Source: Rhizomys pruinosus | Lineage: Eukaryota > Chordata > Mammalia > Rodentia > Spalacidae | Length of the DNA stretch: 64,000 nt | Assembly (NCBI GenBank): GCA_009823505.1 | Contig: VZQC01007982.1 | Span: forward strand, 2,433,150-2,497,149 | Direction of reading: 5' to 3' | In this document: positions 31,378-42,980 of the stretch, in pieces | How the letters are laid out: each line of letters starts with the position of its first letter | How positions within the stretch are numbered: the stretch's first letter is position 1 | Position numbers and translations under genes: made by a program | Notes under the pieces: generated by a model | The model's input: only the letters and a program-made list of their open reading frames with translations | Databases searched by the model: none | Told to the model about the DNA's origin: nothing

Positions 31378-32639
31378 CTCATCGTCCGTGAACTGCTTGT
31401 GGGGTAAGGCACATGGGCTCTTACCACCTGTGACCTTGAAATGATGCCTTACAGTCCAGAGTAGAGGTCCAATGCCAAACGTGGTAATACTCCTGGGGGG
31501 GGGGGGCATTGGGTTGGGTGGGCAGGAAATCCTGACTGTGAGAAGGAGGGTTTGAAAGGGATGCTGAGGTGGGAAAACTGGCTGGGGCTGCCTTGATCTA
31601 GTGGCCAGGATTCCACTCATCCTAGCCCCACCTCTAAGATACGGGCAGGTCTACCAGCACAGCCCCTTCTGCTTTGGCCTTTCTTCTGAGTGGATTCATA
31701 AAGCATAGAGGCCTGGATACAACAGGTGAGCTTGCCTTGTCCGCAGGGTCTGGGGTGTCCTGTCTTATGGCCCCAATATAGCATAGCTCACAAACGCCTC
31801 CTGAGTCCTGCTCTTCAGCATGACAAAGTCTTACTCGGAGTTGAAGGGAGCGATGTTTATGAATAAGTTTTTTATCTTTTAAATTGAGTCCTTTTGCTGC
31901 TAGTACCTTTTTATTTCTCTTTCTGGATCTCTCCACCTGCTTTTTACCTTGCCGACAGCCTCCTTCTATCACTCTTCCCCAGGTCCCAGGGACCCCACTA
32001 AAAGGAGAGTCTCTGTCCCAGTGGTGAGCAGCTATGTGGGTAGCCCTGGCCTGCCAGCTTCCCCAGCTATGGATGTGGTGCCTTCCACATGGGGGTTGCC
32101 CTGGGAGACGAAACCAGGGAATTGGCAGCCGCCAGACAACGGGACTAGGGAGGTTGGCAGCATTTGGTTCTTCAATATTTATAAGTGACAATTCTAATGG
32201 AGGGAGGGGAAGAAACATTAGCAGCAATTTGCTACTGTGTCTCTGGATTTTTTTTCCTTCTGGAAGTGAGGGGGCAGAGAAACAAAAAAGGAGCAGCAGA
32301 GAGTTTATGCTACTTGGCGGTAGACAAGTGGAAAATCCTGAGACCAAGGGGCTCCAGGAGACAAGCATGCTCACGGGTGGCTCTGCTGACGCTCTACCTC
32401 CTGCAAAGGCCACTACCAGGCAGGGGACAAGTGACATTGTAAGACAAATGGGACAGGGAAAGCCTCCACAGGGCGTAAATAAGGCGATCTAAGAGTTCAA
32501 ATAGCAGGTCTGTTCCAACTGTTGATCTTGGGTGATGTCCCAGTTCTTTTAGATAACAGAGTCTGACTGTCTATGGCTAAGCTGCCAGGTCCCCAGAGCC
32601 CTGAGGTGACTGATGATTATTTCTGATGTGTCTTATATT
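31378..32639. other. GC-rich unique sequence with a 267-codon open frame
   Basis: No repeat recognised. The minus strand is open from 32437 to 31634 (267 codons). Its product is proline- and basic-rich with no domain I know. Overlapping frames of 85-152 codons on the other strand point to low stop density rather than coding. The upstream half could equally be an unrecognised retroelement. G-run at 31496-31506. Confidence 0.35.
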
Positions 32640-32886
32640 TACAACTTATCTGGCCTCTAACACAGTTCCTCCAAAAAGCCTTTGCTGTGTGCTCTATGAA
32701 GCTCCTATATAGCAATGACATTCTGTCTACTTATTTACCATCTATTACCAAATAATACTGCAGTATTTCTTTTTCTTCTGTGTAACTCTTACCTTGTTAT
32801 GGTCTACTTAGTTATACTATAGTCTCTGAAGGCAAACCTGAGGCCTCTAATGAGCATTGTCCTCTATGCCCAGAATAGTGAAGGTC
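32640..32886 (+). mobile_element. LINE-2 3' end
   Basis: Order typical of L2: 'gttcctccaaaaagcctttg', 'atatttctttttcttctgtg'-like pyrimidine part, 'agtctctgaaggcaaacctg' and 'atgcccagaatagtgaaggt'. Confidence 0.6.
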
Positions 32887-33212
32887 TCATATTTAGAGCC
32901 TCCAGAGAAAATCTTGTCTGGTTATGAGATAGGAACCAAAAAAGCTTGCTCTTCCTACGTTGGCTGGGGGCGGGGGTCATCTTTCATGGTGTTCTCTAAT
33001 ACCACAGCCTCTCTTAGGAGAGTGTCCATGGTGCCCACATCTTGGGCCCTGCCCTGTAGCCCCATGCTTTTGGGGTCCAGGGCTGAGCAAGAGTTTATCC
33101 ACAGGCCATTCTGCCTTTTTCATAGGTCCAGGATTGGAAGGCTGGCTTCATTTCCATCTCTTACCCTCTATGCAGTCTGCTATCATAGTTCTAGAAGGCT
33201 AAGTTAGCTTCT
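32887..33212. other. Unique sequence, nothing recognised
   Basis: Short overlapping frames on both strands without domain content. Confidence 0.4.
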
Positions 33213-33421
33213 CAAAACTGTTTGGCCAGGCGTGGTGGTGCACGCCTTTAATCCTAGCACTTGGGAGGCAGAGGCAGGCGGATCTTTGTGAGTTCAAGGC
33301 CAGCCTGGTCTACAGGGCGAATTCCAGGACAGCTGGGGCTTTACAGGGAGGACCCTGTCTCTAAAAAGATCCCAAAAAAAAAAAAAAAAAAAAAAAAAAC
33401 AAAAAAAAAAAAACTGTTTGG
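33213..33421 (+). mobile_element. SINE B1 with long A-tail
   Basis: B1 33226-33409 between caaaactgtttgg (33213-33225) and aaaactgtttgg (33410-33421). The tail is 24 or more A, then C, then further A. A young insertion. Confidence 0.93.
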
Positions 33422-34366
33422 AGAGAGACTCTAGTTGATAAGAATCATTGTTTTTAAAAGAATAGGAGAAAGTTCCTGACAGTTCCAAGTTTTCCCAGAA
33501 CACTGTGTGGATGAGGAAGCACTCATAAAAACTCTGAAAAACCATTACTCCAGTAAAAGAGATACATTTCAGAGCCCATAGAAGGAAGGCTTCCAAATGT
33601 CACCAGCCCAGTCCAGCGGGATCCCAGAAGGCCAGCAGAAGGCCCGAAGTCTGGAACACGGCCTAGAGAGAGAGTGCTTTAGTACAGAGCAGCCTCCTTC
33701 CACCTCCCCCTTTCCTTGTTGCATCTGCCTTTCATTCCCCATACTACTGCCTTTCCCTCTTTTATCAAGGGTCTCTGAGGTGTAGATACACTCCAATATA
33801 AACATATGCACACATACTTGAATTTTAAAAGGAAAGAAACTGCCTATCTCCCAAATAAACAAATGAACAACAAACCCAGCTTCTGTAGCCAGACTTCAGA
33901 TCTTCAAGTTATTGTTCACTGAGTTCAAACCTGTGTTGTCCACAAATACTCATCTGAATAAGTAACTATTTCATGAAATGCCCATGGGCAGTCCCTAGAG
34001 AGAGAAAAGATGGGCTGTCCTGGGGAAGGGAACTGACGTCTGGGATGCAGGCAGAATAGATGCCCCATTCTGAGCTGGGTACCATGTACATATTATATTG
34101 CCTGTTAAAGAAAAATAATAATTACTGCTCAATTACATCACTCCTCCATAATGTAACACAGATCACGGGCTGGAGGGAGGTCTGTTCCTGTCTCAGTGAG
34201 AAGGATGGACATTCCAGGGTTGGGTATGCCCTTCTAGTCAACCCAGGGATGCCAGGAAGCAAATCTTTTTCTGATAAATACTACATGCCTCTGGACTCAC
34301 CTTAGCACAAGATAATGACTTGAACTTGTACTTGGGGCTATGTTCATTAAAAAAGAACCCATCCAT
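33422..34366. other. Unique sequence, no gene seen
   Basis: No repeats or supported exon. Confidence 0.4.
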
Positions 34367-34456
34367 TGGCTGTGGATGTAGCTCAGTGGCAGAGCACTTG
34401 CTAGCTTGCAGAAGTCCTTGAGTTTGATTTCCAGCCCTGAGAACTATAAAACAAAC
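34367..34456 (+). mobile_element. ID SINE
   Basis: 'tggctgtggatgtagctcag' with 'ggcagagcacttgctagctt' and 'gagtttgatttccagccc', then an A-rich tail. Confidence 0.85.
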
Positions 34457-34598
34457 AAAGTGAAGCAGATGCTATAGTGTAAACATTTAGATAAATCCAA
34501 AGCAATTCCAAGAACAAGTAGCTCTTAGGAAGATCCTGAGGAACAATGGCCATATCACCTACAGCTACAAGAAAGAAAGCCTTGTTACAGTTTTGTTC

Positions 34599-34637
<39 letters not shown>

Positions 34638-34790
34638 TTTTTGGTATTTTTGAGACAAGGTCTCCCTTTAGTCCCAGCTGGCCTAGAGCTCACTCTGTAG
34701 ACCAGGCTGGCCTTGAACTCACAGAGATCCACCTGCTTCTGCCTCCCAAGTGCTAGGATTAAAGGCGTGCACCACCACTCCCAGCTACAG
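34599..34790 (-). mobile_element. SINE B1 with (ATTT)n tail
   Basis: About eleven ATTT units (34599-34642) have grown from the tail of a minus-strand B1 ('gagacaaggtctccctttag' to 'accaccactcccagct'). Confidence 0.92.
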
Positions 34791-34805
34791 CTGAATGGTG
34801 CTTGT

Positions 34806-35177
34806 TTAAGAGTGGATTTCTTTTTTCATTTCGGCCTGGGGTCTTTTCAGCTTTTCCACTTCCTTCTGGAGTTTGTCATTTTCTCCCTTTAGTTCTTTCC
34901 CATGTTTATCACTATTTCCCTCTAGGTCCTTCTTGAGATTTTCATTCTCTTCCCTTGGTTCTCTAATTTCTTTGACTATGTCTATAGTTATTCTTCTAAG
35001 GTCGGTGTCCTTGCTTCTTTCTTCAGAGATCTCATTGTAGGGATCTTCTGTAGGGTTGGTAGAATTTGGTGTGGATTTATTATGAGCTTTCCCCATGTTG
35101 TTTATTTCTTTGTGTCTTTGGCATGTGGATTTGTTTGTTTGTTTGTTTGTATTCTGGCACCTCAACATTGGCTGCAC
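34806..35177 (-). pseudogene. LINE-1 ORF1 N-terminal fragment (inverted)
   Basis: 123 open codons homologous to residues 1-150 of the intact ORF1 at 9980-11161 ('NNMGKAHNKSTPNSTNPTED', 'ENLKKDLEGNSDKHGKELKG', 'QAEMKKEI'). The coiled coil is shorter by several heptads. It ends at the insertion boundary, so RRM and C-terminal domains are missing. Confidence 0.88.
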
Positions 35178-35285
35178 AGAGAATAATCATTAATACTGTG
35201 CCTGCTAGATCCTCTGCACCACAGCTCCACCAGGTTGAGGGGAGGGGGTTACTACTTTGGCCCACAAGCCAATAGGCCCCCAAGA

Positions 35286-36910
35286 CTCAAAGCAGTTTTC
35301 AAATCCCTGAAGAAAGAGATTGAAAATGACATCAAAAGATGGAAAGACCTCCCATGCTCATGGATTGGGAAAATTAATATAGTAAAAATGTCCATTTTAC
35401 CCAAATTGATATACAGATTCAATGCAATCCCAATAAAAATCCCCATGAGCTTCTTCACAGACTTGGGAAAAAAATATCCTTAAATTCATATGGAAAAACA
35501 AAAGACCCCAAATAGCTAAAGCAACCCTGAGTGAAAAATGCAATACAGGGCGATTGTTCTACCGGACTTCAAGCTATATTACATGGCCATCATCATAAAG
35601 ACAGCCTGGTACTGGCACAAAAACAGACCCATTGACCAATGTAACAAAATTGAAGATCCAAACTTGAGCTCATACAATTTCAGCCACCTCATATTTAACA
35701 AAGGGGCAAAAAAACTTCAGTGGAGGAAGGATAGCATCTTCAGCAAATGGTGCTGGCAAAATTGGATCACTGTTTGTAGAACAAAATTAAACCCCTATCT
35801 CTCACCCTGTACAAACATCAACTCCAAGAAGATCAAAGATCTCATTGTAAAACTCGAAACCCTGAAGGTGATAGAAAAAAAGTTGGTAACAACTTACCAG
35901 GTGTAGGAAAAGACCTTTTTTTTTCTTTTTAGTTTTATCCTTTTTTTTTGGTATTTTTGAGACAGGGTCTCCCTTTTAGTACCAGCTGTCCTGGAGCTTG
36001 TTCTGTAGACCAGGCTGGCCTTGAACCCACAAAGATCCGCCTACCTCTGCCTCCTGAGTGCTGGGATTAAAGGTATGTGCCACCACGCTGGGCAGGAAAA
36101 GACTTTCTAAATCAGACAGCAGCTGCACAGAATATAAGGTCAACAATCAACAAATGGGACCTCGTCAAACTCAAAAGCTTCTGTACAGCAAAAGAAACAA
36201 TCAAGGAAGTGAAGAGAAAACCCACAGAGTGGGAGGAAATCTTCACCACTGATTCATCTGTCAGAGCATTAACGTCAAGAATAGACTACTCAAAAAACAA
36301 AGAAGAAAACAAATGACTTATTCAAAAGATGGAGTAAAGAGCTGAACAGAGACTTCACCAGTGAGGAAGTAAAGATGTCTGAGAAACATCTTAAAAAGTG
36401 TTCAACATCATTAATAATTAAGGAAATGCAAATTAAAACCACTCTCAGACATCACCTTGCTCCCATAAGACTGGCTAAGATCAAGAGCACAGAAGACACC
36501 AAATGCTGGAGAGGTTGTGGGGAAAGGAGAACACTCATCTGCTGCTGGTGGGATGTAAACTTGTACAACCATTATGGAAAGCAGTGTGGAGAACCTTTAA
36601 AAGACTCAAAGTGAGCCTACCACCTGACCCAGCCATACCACTCCTGGGTATATACCCAAAAGACTCATCCTACTGCAAAGATACATGCACATCCATGTTT
36701 ATTGCAGCTCTCTTCACAATAGCAAAGAGCTGGAACCAACCCAAATGCCCCTCAACTGACAAGTGGATGACAAAAATGTGGTACATCTACACAATGGAGT
36801 ACTACTCAACGGTAAAGAAAGATGACATCATGAACTTTGCAGGTAAATGGATGGAACTTGAAGCCATTATGCTAAGTGAAGTAAAACAGTCCCAGAAAAA
36901 CAAGCAGTGA
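35286..36910 (+). pseudogene. LINE-1 ORF2 C-terminal part, broken
   Basis: Plus-strand translation shows the region after the reverse transcriptase ('[20 protein letters not shown]'), then '[20 protein letters not shown]', 'NKWDLVKLKSFCTAKETI' and the cysteine-rich end ('CWRGCGER', 'CCWWDVNLY' variants), finishing 'WMELEAIMLSEVKQSQKNKQ' before a stop at 36908-36910. Frameshifts and the B1 at 35916-36093 break it. Confidence 0.92.
35905..36103 (-). mobile_element. SINE B1 nested in L1
   Basis: Minus-strand B1 between aggaaaagac at 35905-35914 and 36094-36103. It therefore postdates the L1 insertion. Confidence 0.92.
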
Positions 36911-37300
36911 GTGGTGTCCCTCATTTGTGGATGATGACACCAAATCCCCAGATGAAAGGCAAGCTGAACAATGTTATTGTTATATTTCTGTTTATCTGGA
37001 AACAACTATGTTGTTATAATGTAAATCTCTTAATGGGCTCTAGAATCAATCCACCACTTATGTTCAGACTCTGTAATTACTGTATATGAGTGGAAAGTAT
37101 GTATTCATATTTTAGAGTAATATAAAATTAAAGGAGGAATATGTGAATTCCTAAACAAAATGAAAAGACTGAGGGAAAGATGCAGGACAGCTATGGCAGA
37201 CCTAGGGTGGGGTGGGGGGAAGAGAAAGGGGAATATGTCTAAACTGAACTGAGAAATGATGTCTGAAATACACATAACATCAATAAAAGCATTATAAAAA
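36911..37300 (+). mobile_element. LINE-1 3'UTR
   Basis: Follows the ORF2 stop directly. Contains the G-rich tract 'gggtggggtggggggaag' (37205-37222), 'aacatcaataaaagc' and a short A-tail at 37294-37300. Confidence 0.9.
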
Positions 37301-37315
37301 AAGAATGGATTTCTT

Positions 37316-37614
37316 GGGTCTAAAGGTGGGACTCAGAGGATGTATTCTCTTCTCTGTAAATGAGTGGGCTTTTAGACTTATAACGTGGTCTAAGGTTGTG
37401 AGAACAAAGGACACCAAGCTTTAATATTTCCTCTTCTTTTGAACCAGGAACAAGAGTCCTCAAGGGAGGCTTTGGCTTAATAGAATCGCCAGACAACTCT
37501 TCTACCTGATCGTGTGGCAGATGCATCAAAAGTTGTCTTGGCCAGCTGTGTCCTACTGTGTCTCCAGGCTCCAAGGAGGAGGAAACAACCAGGACTTCTG
37601 TGTTTATGGAGTGG
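37316..37614. other. Unique sequence, nothing recognised
   Basis: 300 bp between the L1 target repeat and a MaLR LTR. An 84-codon minus frame has no domain. Confidence 0.4.
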
Positions 37615-38022
37615 TGATGATCAACTTGAATATGTTAACTTGAATGGGCCATAGGATACCCTGGCATCTGACTAAGAACTTTTCTTAGTATGTCTGTAAG
37701 GGATCATTGAATAAAATTAACATTTGGATTTGTAGGCTGATTGAGGTAGTTTTTCTGCCTCCCTGATATGGGCAGGCCTCACTCATCCAATCAACCAAAG
37801 CCCTAAAAGAATAGAATGGAAAGGCTAAGGAACTCCTCCTTCCTGACTGTTTCTGCGCTGGGACTTGAATGGAAGCATCTGCCCTTCTTGGGTCCTTTTG
37901 TTTCTACCTTTGGGGCTGGAACTATATATACCTCAGCATTCCTGGGTTTTGAGCTTACTAACCACAGACCTTAGCATATCTTAGTCCACATTGTCATGTG
38001 AGCAAACTCCATTAGAATAAAT
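37615..38022 (+). mobile_element. MLT1-like MaLR LTR
   Basis: 'atcaacttgaatatgttaac' start, 'aacatttggatttgtaggct', 'ctcatccaatcaaccaaagc', 'tgcgctgggacttgaatgg' and 'gtgagcaaactccattagaa' near the polyadenylation signal AATAAA (38017-38022) follow the order of old MaLR LTRs. Confidence 0.65.
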
Positions 38023-38097
38023 GCACTGGTTCTCATCTAGAAGGCAGGTGGATAATACCCTGTTGGTAGCAGCCTATAGTTACTGCCATACTGTTAG

Positions 38098-38380
38098 AAG
38101 CCCAGAATGCAGGGCTGGAGAGATGGCTCAGCAATCAAGAGTGCTGACTGGTCTTGCAGAGGACCCAGGTTTGATTCCCAGAACCCACATGGCAGCTAAG
38201 AACCGTCTTTAAGCCATGCATGATGGCACATGCCTTTAATCTTAGCACTCTGGAGGCAGAGGCTGGTGGAGCTCTGTGAGTTCAAGGCCACCCTGGTCTA
38301 CAGAGTGAGTTCCAGGCCAGCTGGGGCTATAGGGAGAAACCTGTTCCGCAAAAAAAAAAAAAAAAAAAGCCCAGCATGCA
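38098..38380 (+). mobile_element. Full B2-B1 composite SINE with target-site duplication
   Basis: 38112 to about 38214 is a B2 head ('gggctggagagatggctcag' to 'aagaaccgtctttaa'). It then switches to a complete B1 body ('gccatgcatgatggcacatg' to 'ggagaaacctg') and an A19 tail. One pair of target repeats flanks the whole: aagcccagaatgca (38098-38111) and aagcccagcatgca (38367-38380). No repeat separates the B2 and B1 parts, so the chimera moved as one unit. Confidence 0.88.
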
Positions 38381-38690
38381 AGGACCAGGATGTTCAGTAT
38401 TGGGCTCTCACTTAGCCTTTTAGAATCTACTAACAGTAATATTGATGAAAGTCAATTCTAATCTTTCATTTCAAATACAGTCCTTGTGTTTAAATTCTAA
38501 TGGTTAGATTATGGCCAGCTGTTCTTTCTGTCAGTAGCAACTTGAAAGAACTTGAAGAACAGCCCACCCCCCTCCCATCTCCAAACTCAAATGCTTTTCT
38601 GGAGAGATTTTCTACAAGAGATACTGCTGGTATGGTTTTCCTTAATATTTTGTGTGTTAAGTCACAGAAAACTCTAAGTGTTAATTTAAG

Positions 38691-38865
38691 TTTGAATCTT
38701 TTTTTTTTTTTTTTTTTTTTTTTGGTATTTGTGAGACATTTTCTCCCTTTTAGTCCCAGCTGGCCTGGACCTTGTTCTGTAGGCCAGGCTGGCCTTGAAC
38801 TCACAGAGATCTGCCTGCCTCTGCCTCCAGAGAGTTAGGATTAAAGGCATGCGCCACACCTGGCA
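38691..38865 (-). mobile_element. SINE B1
   Basis: A T24 tail at 38700-38723, B1 body ('gcctggaccttgttctgtag', 'ccaggctggccttgaactca'), ending 'gcgccacacctggc'. Flanks 'gtttgaatctttttt' and 'tttgaaatctttttt' are likely target repeats. Confidence 0.9.
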
Positions 38866-38879
38866 CTATTTGAAATCTT

Positions 38880-39345
38880 TTTTAATGTAAATTTTTTTAT
38901 TTATGGATTTTATACAAAATGTCTTAATCATCTTTGTACCCGCTCCTCCATCCACATCCCCTACTAAATTTCATGCATTCTGTCATATATGTTAAGGCCT
39001 ATAGGGTCAAGTTTGTGTACCCAGATGTCCTTCCATGCAAGTTCATCCACTAAGGTCTAGTTGGCCTTTCTAGAGTCTCTCCCTTAAGGAAAATCAACTC
39101 TCCCTTGCCCAGTACCAATCAGCTTCCAATAGTTCTTTGGCTAGGGCTGGGGCCTGCTACCCATTTCCCAGTTTCTGTGCTAAATTTTTGTCTGATTGAG
39201 TTTGCATGGGTCTTGTGCATGCTGACACCATTGCTGTAAATGCATGTAAGCAAGGACCCAGGAGCCCATAAGACTATTTCCCAGAAGTGGTATGGCTTGC
39301 CCTCAGAGGTCAACTAAGTCTTAGGGGACTATGCATGGGGGCGTC
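38880..39345 (-). mobile_element. LINE-1 3'UTR end, minus strand
   Basis: Matches the L1 copy at 43075-43450 block by block: 'catttctgtcatatatgtta'-like, 'gcaagttcatccacta', 'gcatgggtcttgtgcatgct', 'caggagccc'. Likely the 3' end of the element continued at 40678. Confidence 0.72.
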
Positions 39346-39370
39346 TCTTGAAAAGTCCTGCAAATGTGAG

Positions 39371-40284
39371 TCACCAGTCTTCCTGTGTAGGGAGGTCTTG
39401 GAGATCCACTAATGGGACTTCAGCCAGTGTCCAGCTATAAAGAGGAAAGTCTGTTCGTGCTTCAAAAAGGGAAGCCTGGTCTAGCAAGACTTGATTTTGT
39501 CCTCGAGTGGATGGAGCAGGTAAATGAAAAGCTGAAAGGAGACACTGCCCCCCCCCCCAAAAAAGAAAACCCTGAGCGACTCCTGAGGACCAGATCCTCA
39601 ACTGACCTCAAGAAAAGAAAAACCTTGGTTAATCTGGGCTAACTGTGTGTCCTTAAGCATCCAAAAGGAAAGTAAAACCAGAAATAAATAATTAGTAAGG
39701 CCTGAGAAATTGTACTTCAGATATAAAACTTGAGATCTTAGTAAAAAGACAAAAAGAAAAGAGAGAGCACTGTTGTTTGGCCTGCCTTCAATTCTCACTG
39801 GCAAGAGCATTTACTCTATGGCTACCACTGCTTTTGCCACTCTTCAAAGACATGAGACACAGCTTTTTAAGCCTCCAATATGGAATGAAGACTCATGTCT
39901 CTCCAAGAATCCTCTAAACCTTCAATGTCAGATGGGGACTACTGAGATACCCAGCTTGTGGACTAAGCAGCTAAGGGGATTTCAGCCTCGTCAGAGTATA
40001 GACTGCCATTGTTGGACTACCAGGGCTATACCATGGAGGCCAGTACGGGAAGATCAAGACAGGATGCGTGCTTACTGGACTTCATTTGGGGGACCATGGG
40101 AAGGAAAAACCCCAGTGTGGAGCACAAGGGCAACATTGATGGTTGCTTGGGCTTGCCAAGGAGGAGCCTTCAAATACATCCTTAAGGAAAACATGACATC
40201 TTTTAGCAAAAAAAAAAAAAAAATCCTCAATTCGGGTGATATGTGTATGTATGTATGTATATATAGGATATATATATACATATA

Positions 40285-40340
<56 letters not shown>

Positions 40341-40677
40341 ACAACAACAAAAGAACTGGAAAAAAAAAACTCTGGAAAGACTCAGAAAAAGATGTAAGAC
40401 ATGTATGGCAGAGTGCAGGGACTTGGGTGGGGTGGGGGGCATGGAAAGGGAAGTGACTCTAAATTTGGTTGAGAAACTATGTATGATATATCGAAAAAAT
40501 GTAATAACAATAAAAAAAGAAAAAAGTCATCACTACCTATTTCAATAGAGATTCTGCTGTTGTATGACTTATGTAGTCTGTTTAACTGGACATATGGGTA
40601 TATGTAATTAATGTCAATGCTGTATAATCATTCATGAAAATTTATAAGAAGACAAAGTAAAAATAAAAGACCGTTTT
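39371..40677 (+). mobile_element. Probable L1 3' regions on the plus strand, stacked A-tails
   Basis: 40360-40520 is an L1 3'UTR end with the G-rich tract 'gggtggggtggggggcatgg' (40426-40445) and 'aataacaataaaaaaag'. 40286-40337 is a 52-base A-run, with TA repeats (40240-40282) and another A-run (40207-40222) before it. 39371-40200 shows nothing coding and is tentatively older L1 3'UTR. Long frames across the A-run are artefacts. Confidence 0.5.
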
Positions 40678-41044
40678 CTTGTAGTCATGCTCCTCTTCCT
40701 GTGACTCTTACGATTTTTCTGCCTCCTCTTCCAAAATGATCCCTGAGCTCTGGGCAGGTGAAGTTTAATGTTCCTGCCCTGGGTCCCACACTCTGCAGTC
40801 TCTTGTTATCTAGACCTTGGCTAGTTGTGGCCGTTTGTGTTCATCACTCTTTGTTGTATGAGGAAGCTTCACTGATGAGAGTTGAGCCGTGCATTGGTAT
40901 TCTCTCTACTCCTTGTCCCAGTATGTTCCATGGGTCTTAAGTGTAGAGGTTCCATTGTAGATATGTCCCTTAGAGTTGGGCATCTCACAGAGCCTTATTC
41001 TCTGTGTGTGACTGCTTGTGGAACTCTGTAACAGTCTTTGTTAC

Positions 41045-41313
41045 AAAAGCTTCTTTTTATTTATTTTTTATTTATTTCTGTATGTGTAAAATGTACTGTC
41101 TGCATGCAGGTCTGTGCACTCGTGTCGTGCAATGCTGCGGAGGTCAGAAGAGGGTGTCGGATTCCCCTGGAACTGGAGTTCTCCTGGAATTGGAGTTTCA
41201 GACAGTTCTCGGCCACAATGTGGGTGCTGGGGATCGAACCTGGGTCCTCTGTAAGAGCGGTGGGCGCTCTTAACTGCTAGGTCATCTCTCCAGACCCCAA
41301 AAGAAGCTTCTTT
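41045..41313 (-). mobile_element. SINE B2, duplication-bearing subfamily
   Basis: B2 about 41058-41301 with the 17-bp internal duplication at 41164-41180 and 41181-41197, exactly as at 3147-3180. Flanked by aagcttcttt on both sides (about 41047 and 41304). Nested in L1. Confidence 0.9.
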
Positions 41314-42786
41314 GATGAGTGGTGACTGGCATACTTGTCTGAAAATATAAAGTCTAATAGTTAACACATAGTAAGAAATGACATTTGTCTGGGATAGTGA
41401 CAGGCTTAGGGTTTTCTCTAAGATCTATGACCTCTCTAGCCATGTGTATTTGGCTGTTTATAATGCCACAGATGAGTTCCCTCCCAATGAGTGGGCTTTA
41501 AGTTCAATTAAGCAGCTGTTGACTACTACCAAGATAAAAGTGCTACTACTGCCCCAATATAGTTTGCTGTGCCAGTCATTGTTATGGTTATTAGGCTTTA
41601 AAGCTGGGGTTGGACCACCAATTGATTTTCTCCCTTAGCACCCTGCATAGTGCCCTCCAAAACTATGAGAGCTCATCTGAAGGAAGGAGGCTTCCAGGTC
41701 GGTTCCAGCTCCATTGCTCCAAGTCCTATGTCTGAAGTATGTCCCGTCTTCATCAATAGGGTCTTATCTTGAGGTTCTGGGAGTCAATCAAGGGATATGA
41801 CAATAGCCTGTGTAATTTGGGGAGTCTCTTATACTACCTGGCCAATAACTTGAAGGGAAATTTCTCCTATCTGGCACTGCTTCGTGTTGTATATAGCCTT
41901 CAGCTATACACATGAAGTCATGTACAGATATTGTATGTGTAACTTTTAGTAGGCTTTTGAGCTAATACAGCTCCCTCTGGTTTCTCACAGCAGCTAAGTA
42001 TATTTATCTCTTTTCTCTCTCCTTGCCTAACCCCTCCCCCCCCCTCCAATTAAAGTAACCCTATTTTCCCCATTTCACTCTTGATAGTACCTTTCTCCCA
42101 TGATCCCCTTGGTGTAACCCTCTTCTCCCAGTTAAATGCCCCTATTTTACCTCTTTCCCTCTTGGTAATATCTGTCTCCTACTACTTATCTCTCCCAGGC
42201 TTCTTCTTTACCTTTACTGCCATGATTTCTTTTCAATTTTTCTGGCTCCTGCACTTAGAACAGGATATATACTCACAGATCAGGATTTGGTGGTAAGAGC
42301 CCCAAATGAGGGAGAACATACATCACTTGTTTTCCTGAATCTGTGTTGCTTCACTTTGTATAACAGTTCCATCCATTTGCCTGAAAACTTCATGATTTTG
42401 TCTTTCTTTACTGGTGAGTAGAACTCTATTGTGTAAATGTACCAAATTTTCATAATCCATTCATCATTTGGGGGTCCCTTGGGTTGCTTTCACTTCTTAG
42501 CTATTGTGGAAAAAGTAGCAACAAACATGGATGTACAAGTATCTCTATAGTAGGATGAGTCCTTTTGGTAAGAAATGGTATAACCAGAGCATATGATAGA
42601 TTAATTTTTAGTTTTCCGAGTTCTCCACATTGCTTCCACAGGGGTTGCACAAGTTTGCAACCCAACCAGCAGTGAACCCCACATTTTTGCCAGCATTTGA
42701 TGTCATTCATTCTCCTGATCTTAGCCAGTCTGATTGGGGGTAAGATAATATCTTAAAGTGGTTTTGATTTACAGTTCCCTAATTAA

Positions 42787-42980
42787 GGATATTGAACACT
42801 TTTTTTTTTCTTTTTTTTTTTTTCTTTTTGAGACAGGGTCTCCCTGTAGCCCCAACTCTCCTGGAACTCACTCTGTAGACCAGGCTGGCCTTGAACTCAC
42901 AAAGATCTGCCTGCCTCTGCCTCCCAAGTGCTAGGATTAAAGGCATGCGCCACCACGCCCAGCGGATATTGAACACTTTT
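42787..42980 (-). mobile_element. SINE B1 with perfect 17-bp target duplication
   Basis: ggatattgaacactttt at 42787-42803 and 42964-42980 flank a minus-strand B1. Nested in the L1 ORF2 end. Confidence 0.95.

Larger units (their letters stand above)
34808..37315 (+). mobile_element. LINE-1 with inverted 5' part (twin-priming insertion)
   Basis: 34823 to about 35285 is L1 5'UTR/ORF1 on the minus strand; from about 35286 to 37300 it is ORF2 C-terminal part plus 3'UTR on the plus strand. The whole is flanked by aagagtggatttctt (34808-34822) and aagaatggatttctt (37301-37315), so both halves arrived together. At the left end the target overlaps L1 sequence by a few bases ('gaaatc' in sense), as expected when a second primer anneals to L1 RNA. 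A B1 later entered at 35916-36093. More than 3 kb of L1 between the two halves is absent. Confidence 0.85.

Noticed and set aside
32095..32109. X-box-like motif gttgccctgggagac
   Set aside because: Second half departs from the RFX consensus and no promoter or exon is visible nearby.
39773..40456. 227-codon frame
   Set aside because: It runs through TA repeats and a 52-base A-run giving poly-lysine; nearby L1 3' sequence accounts for it.
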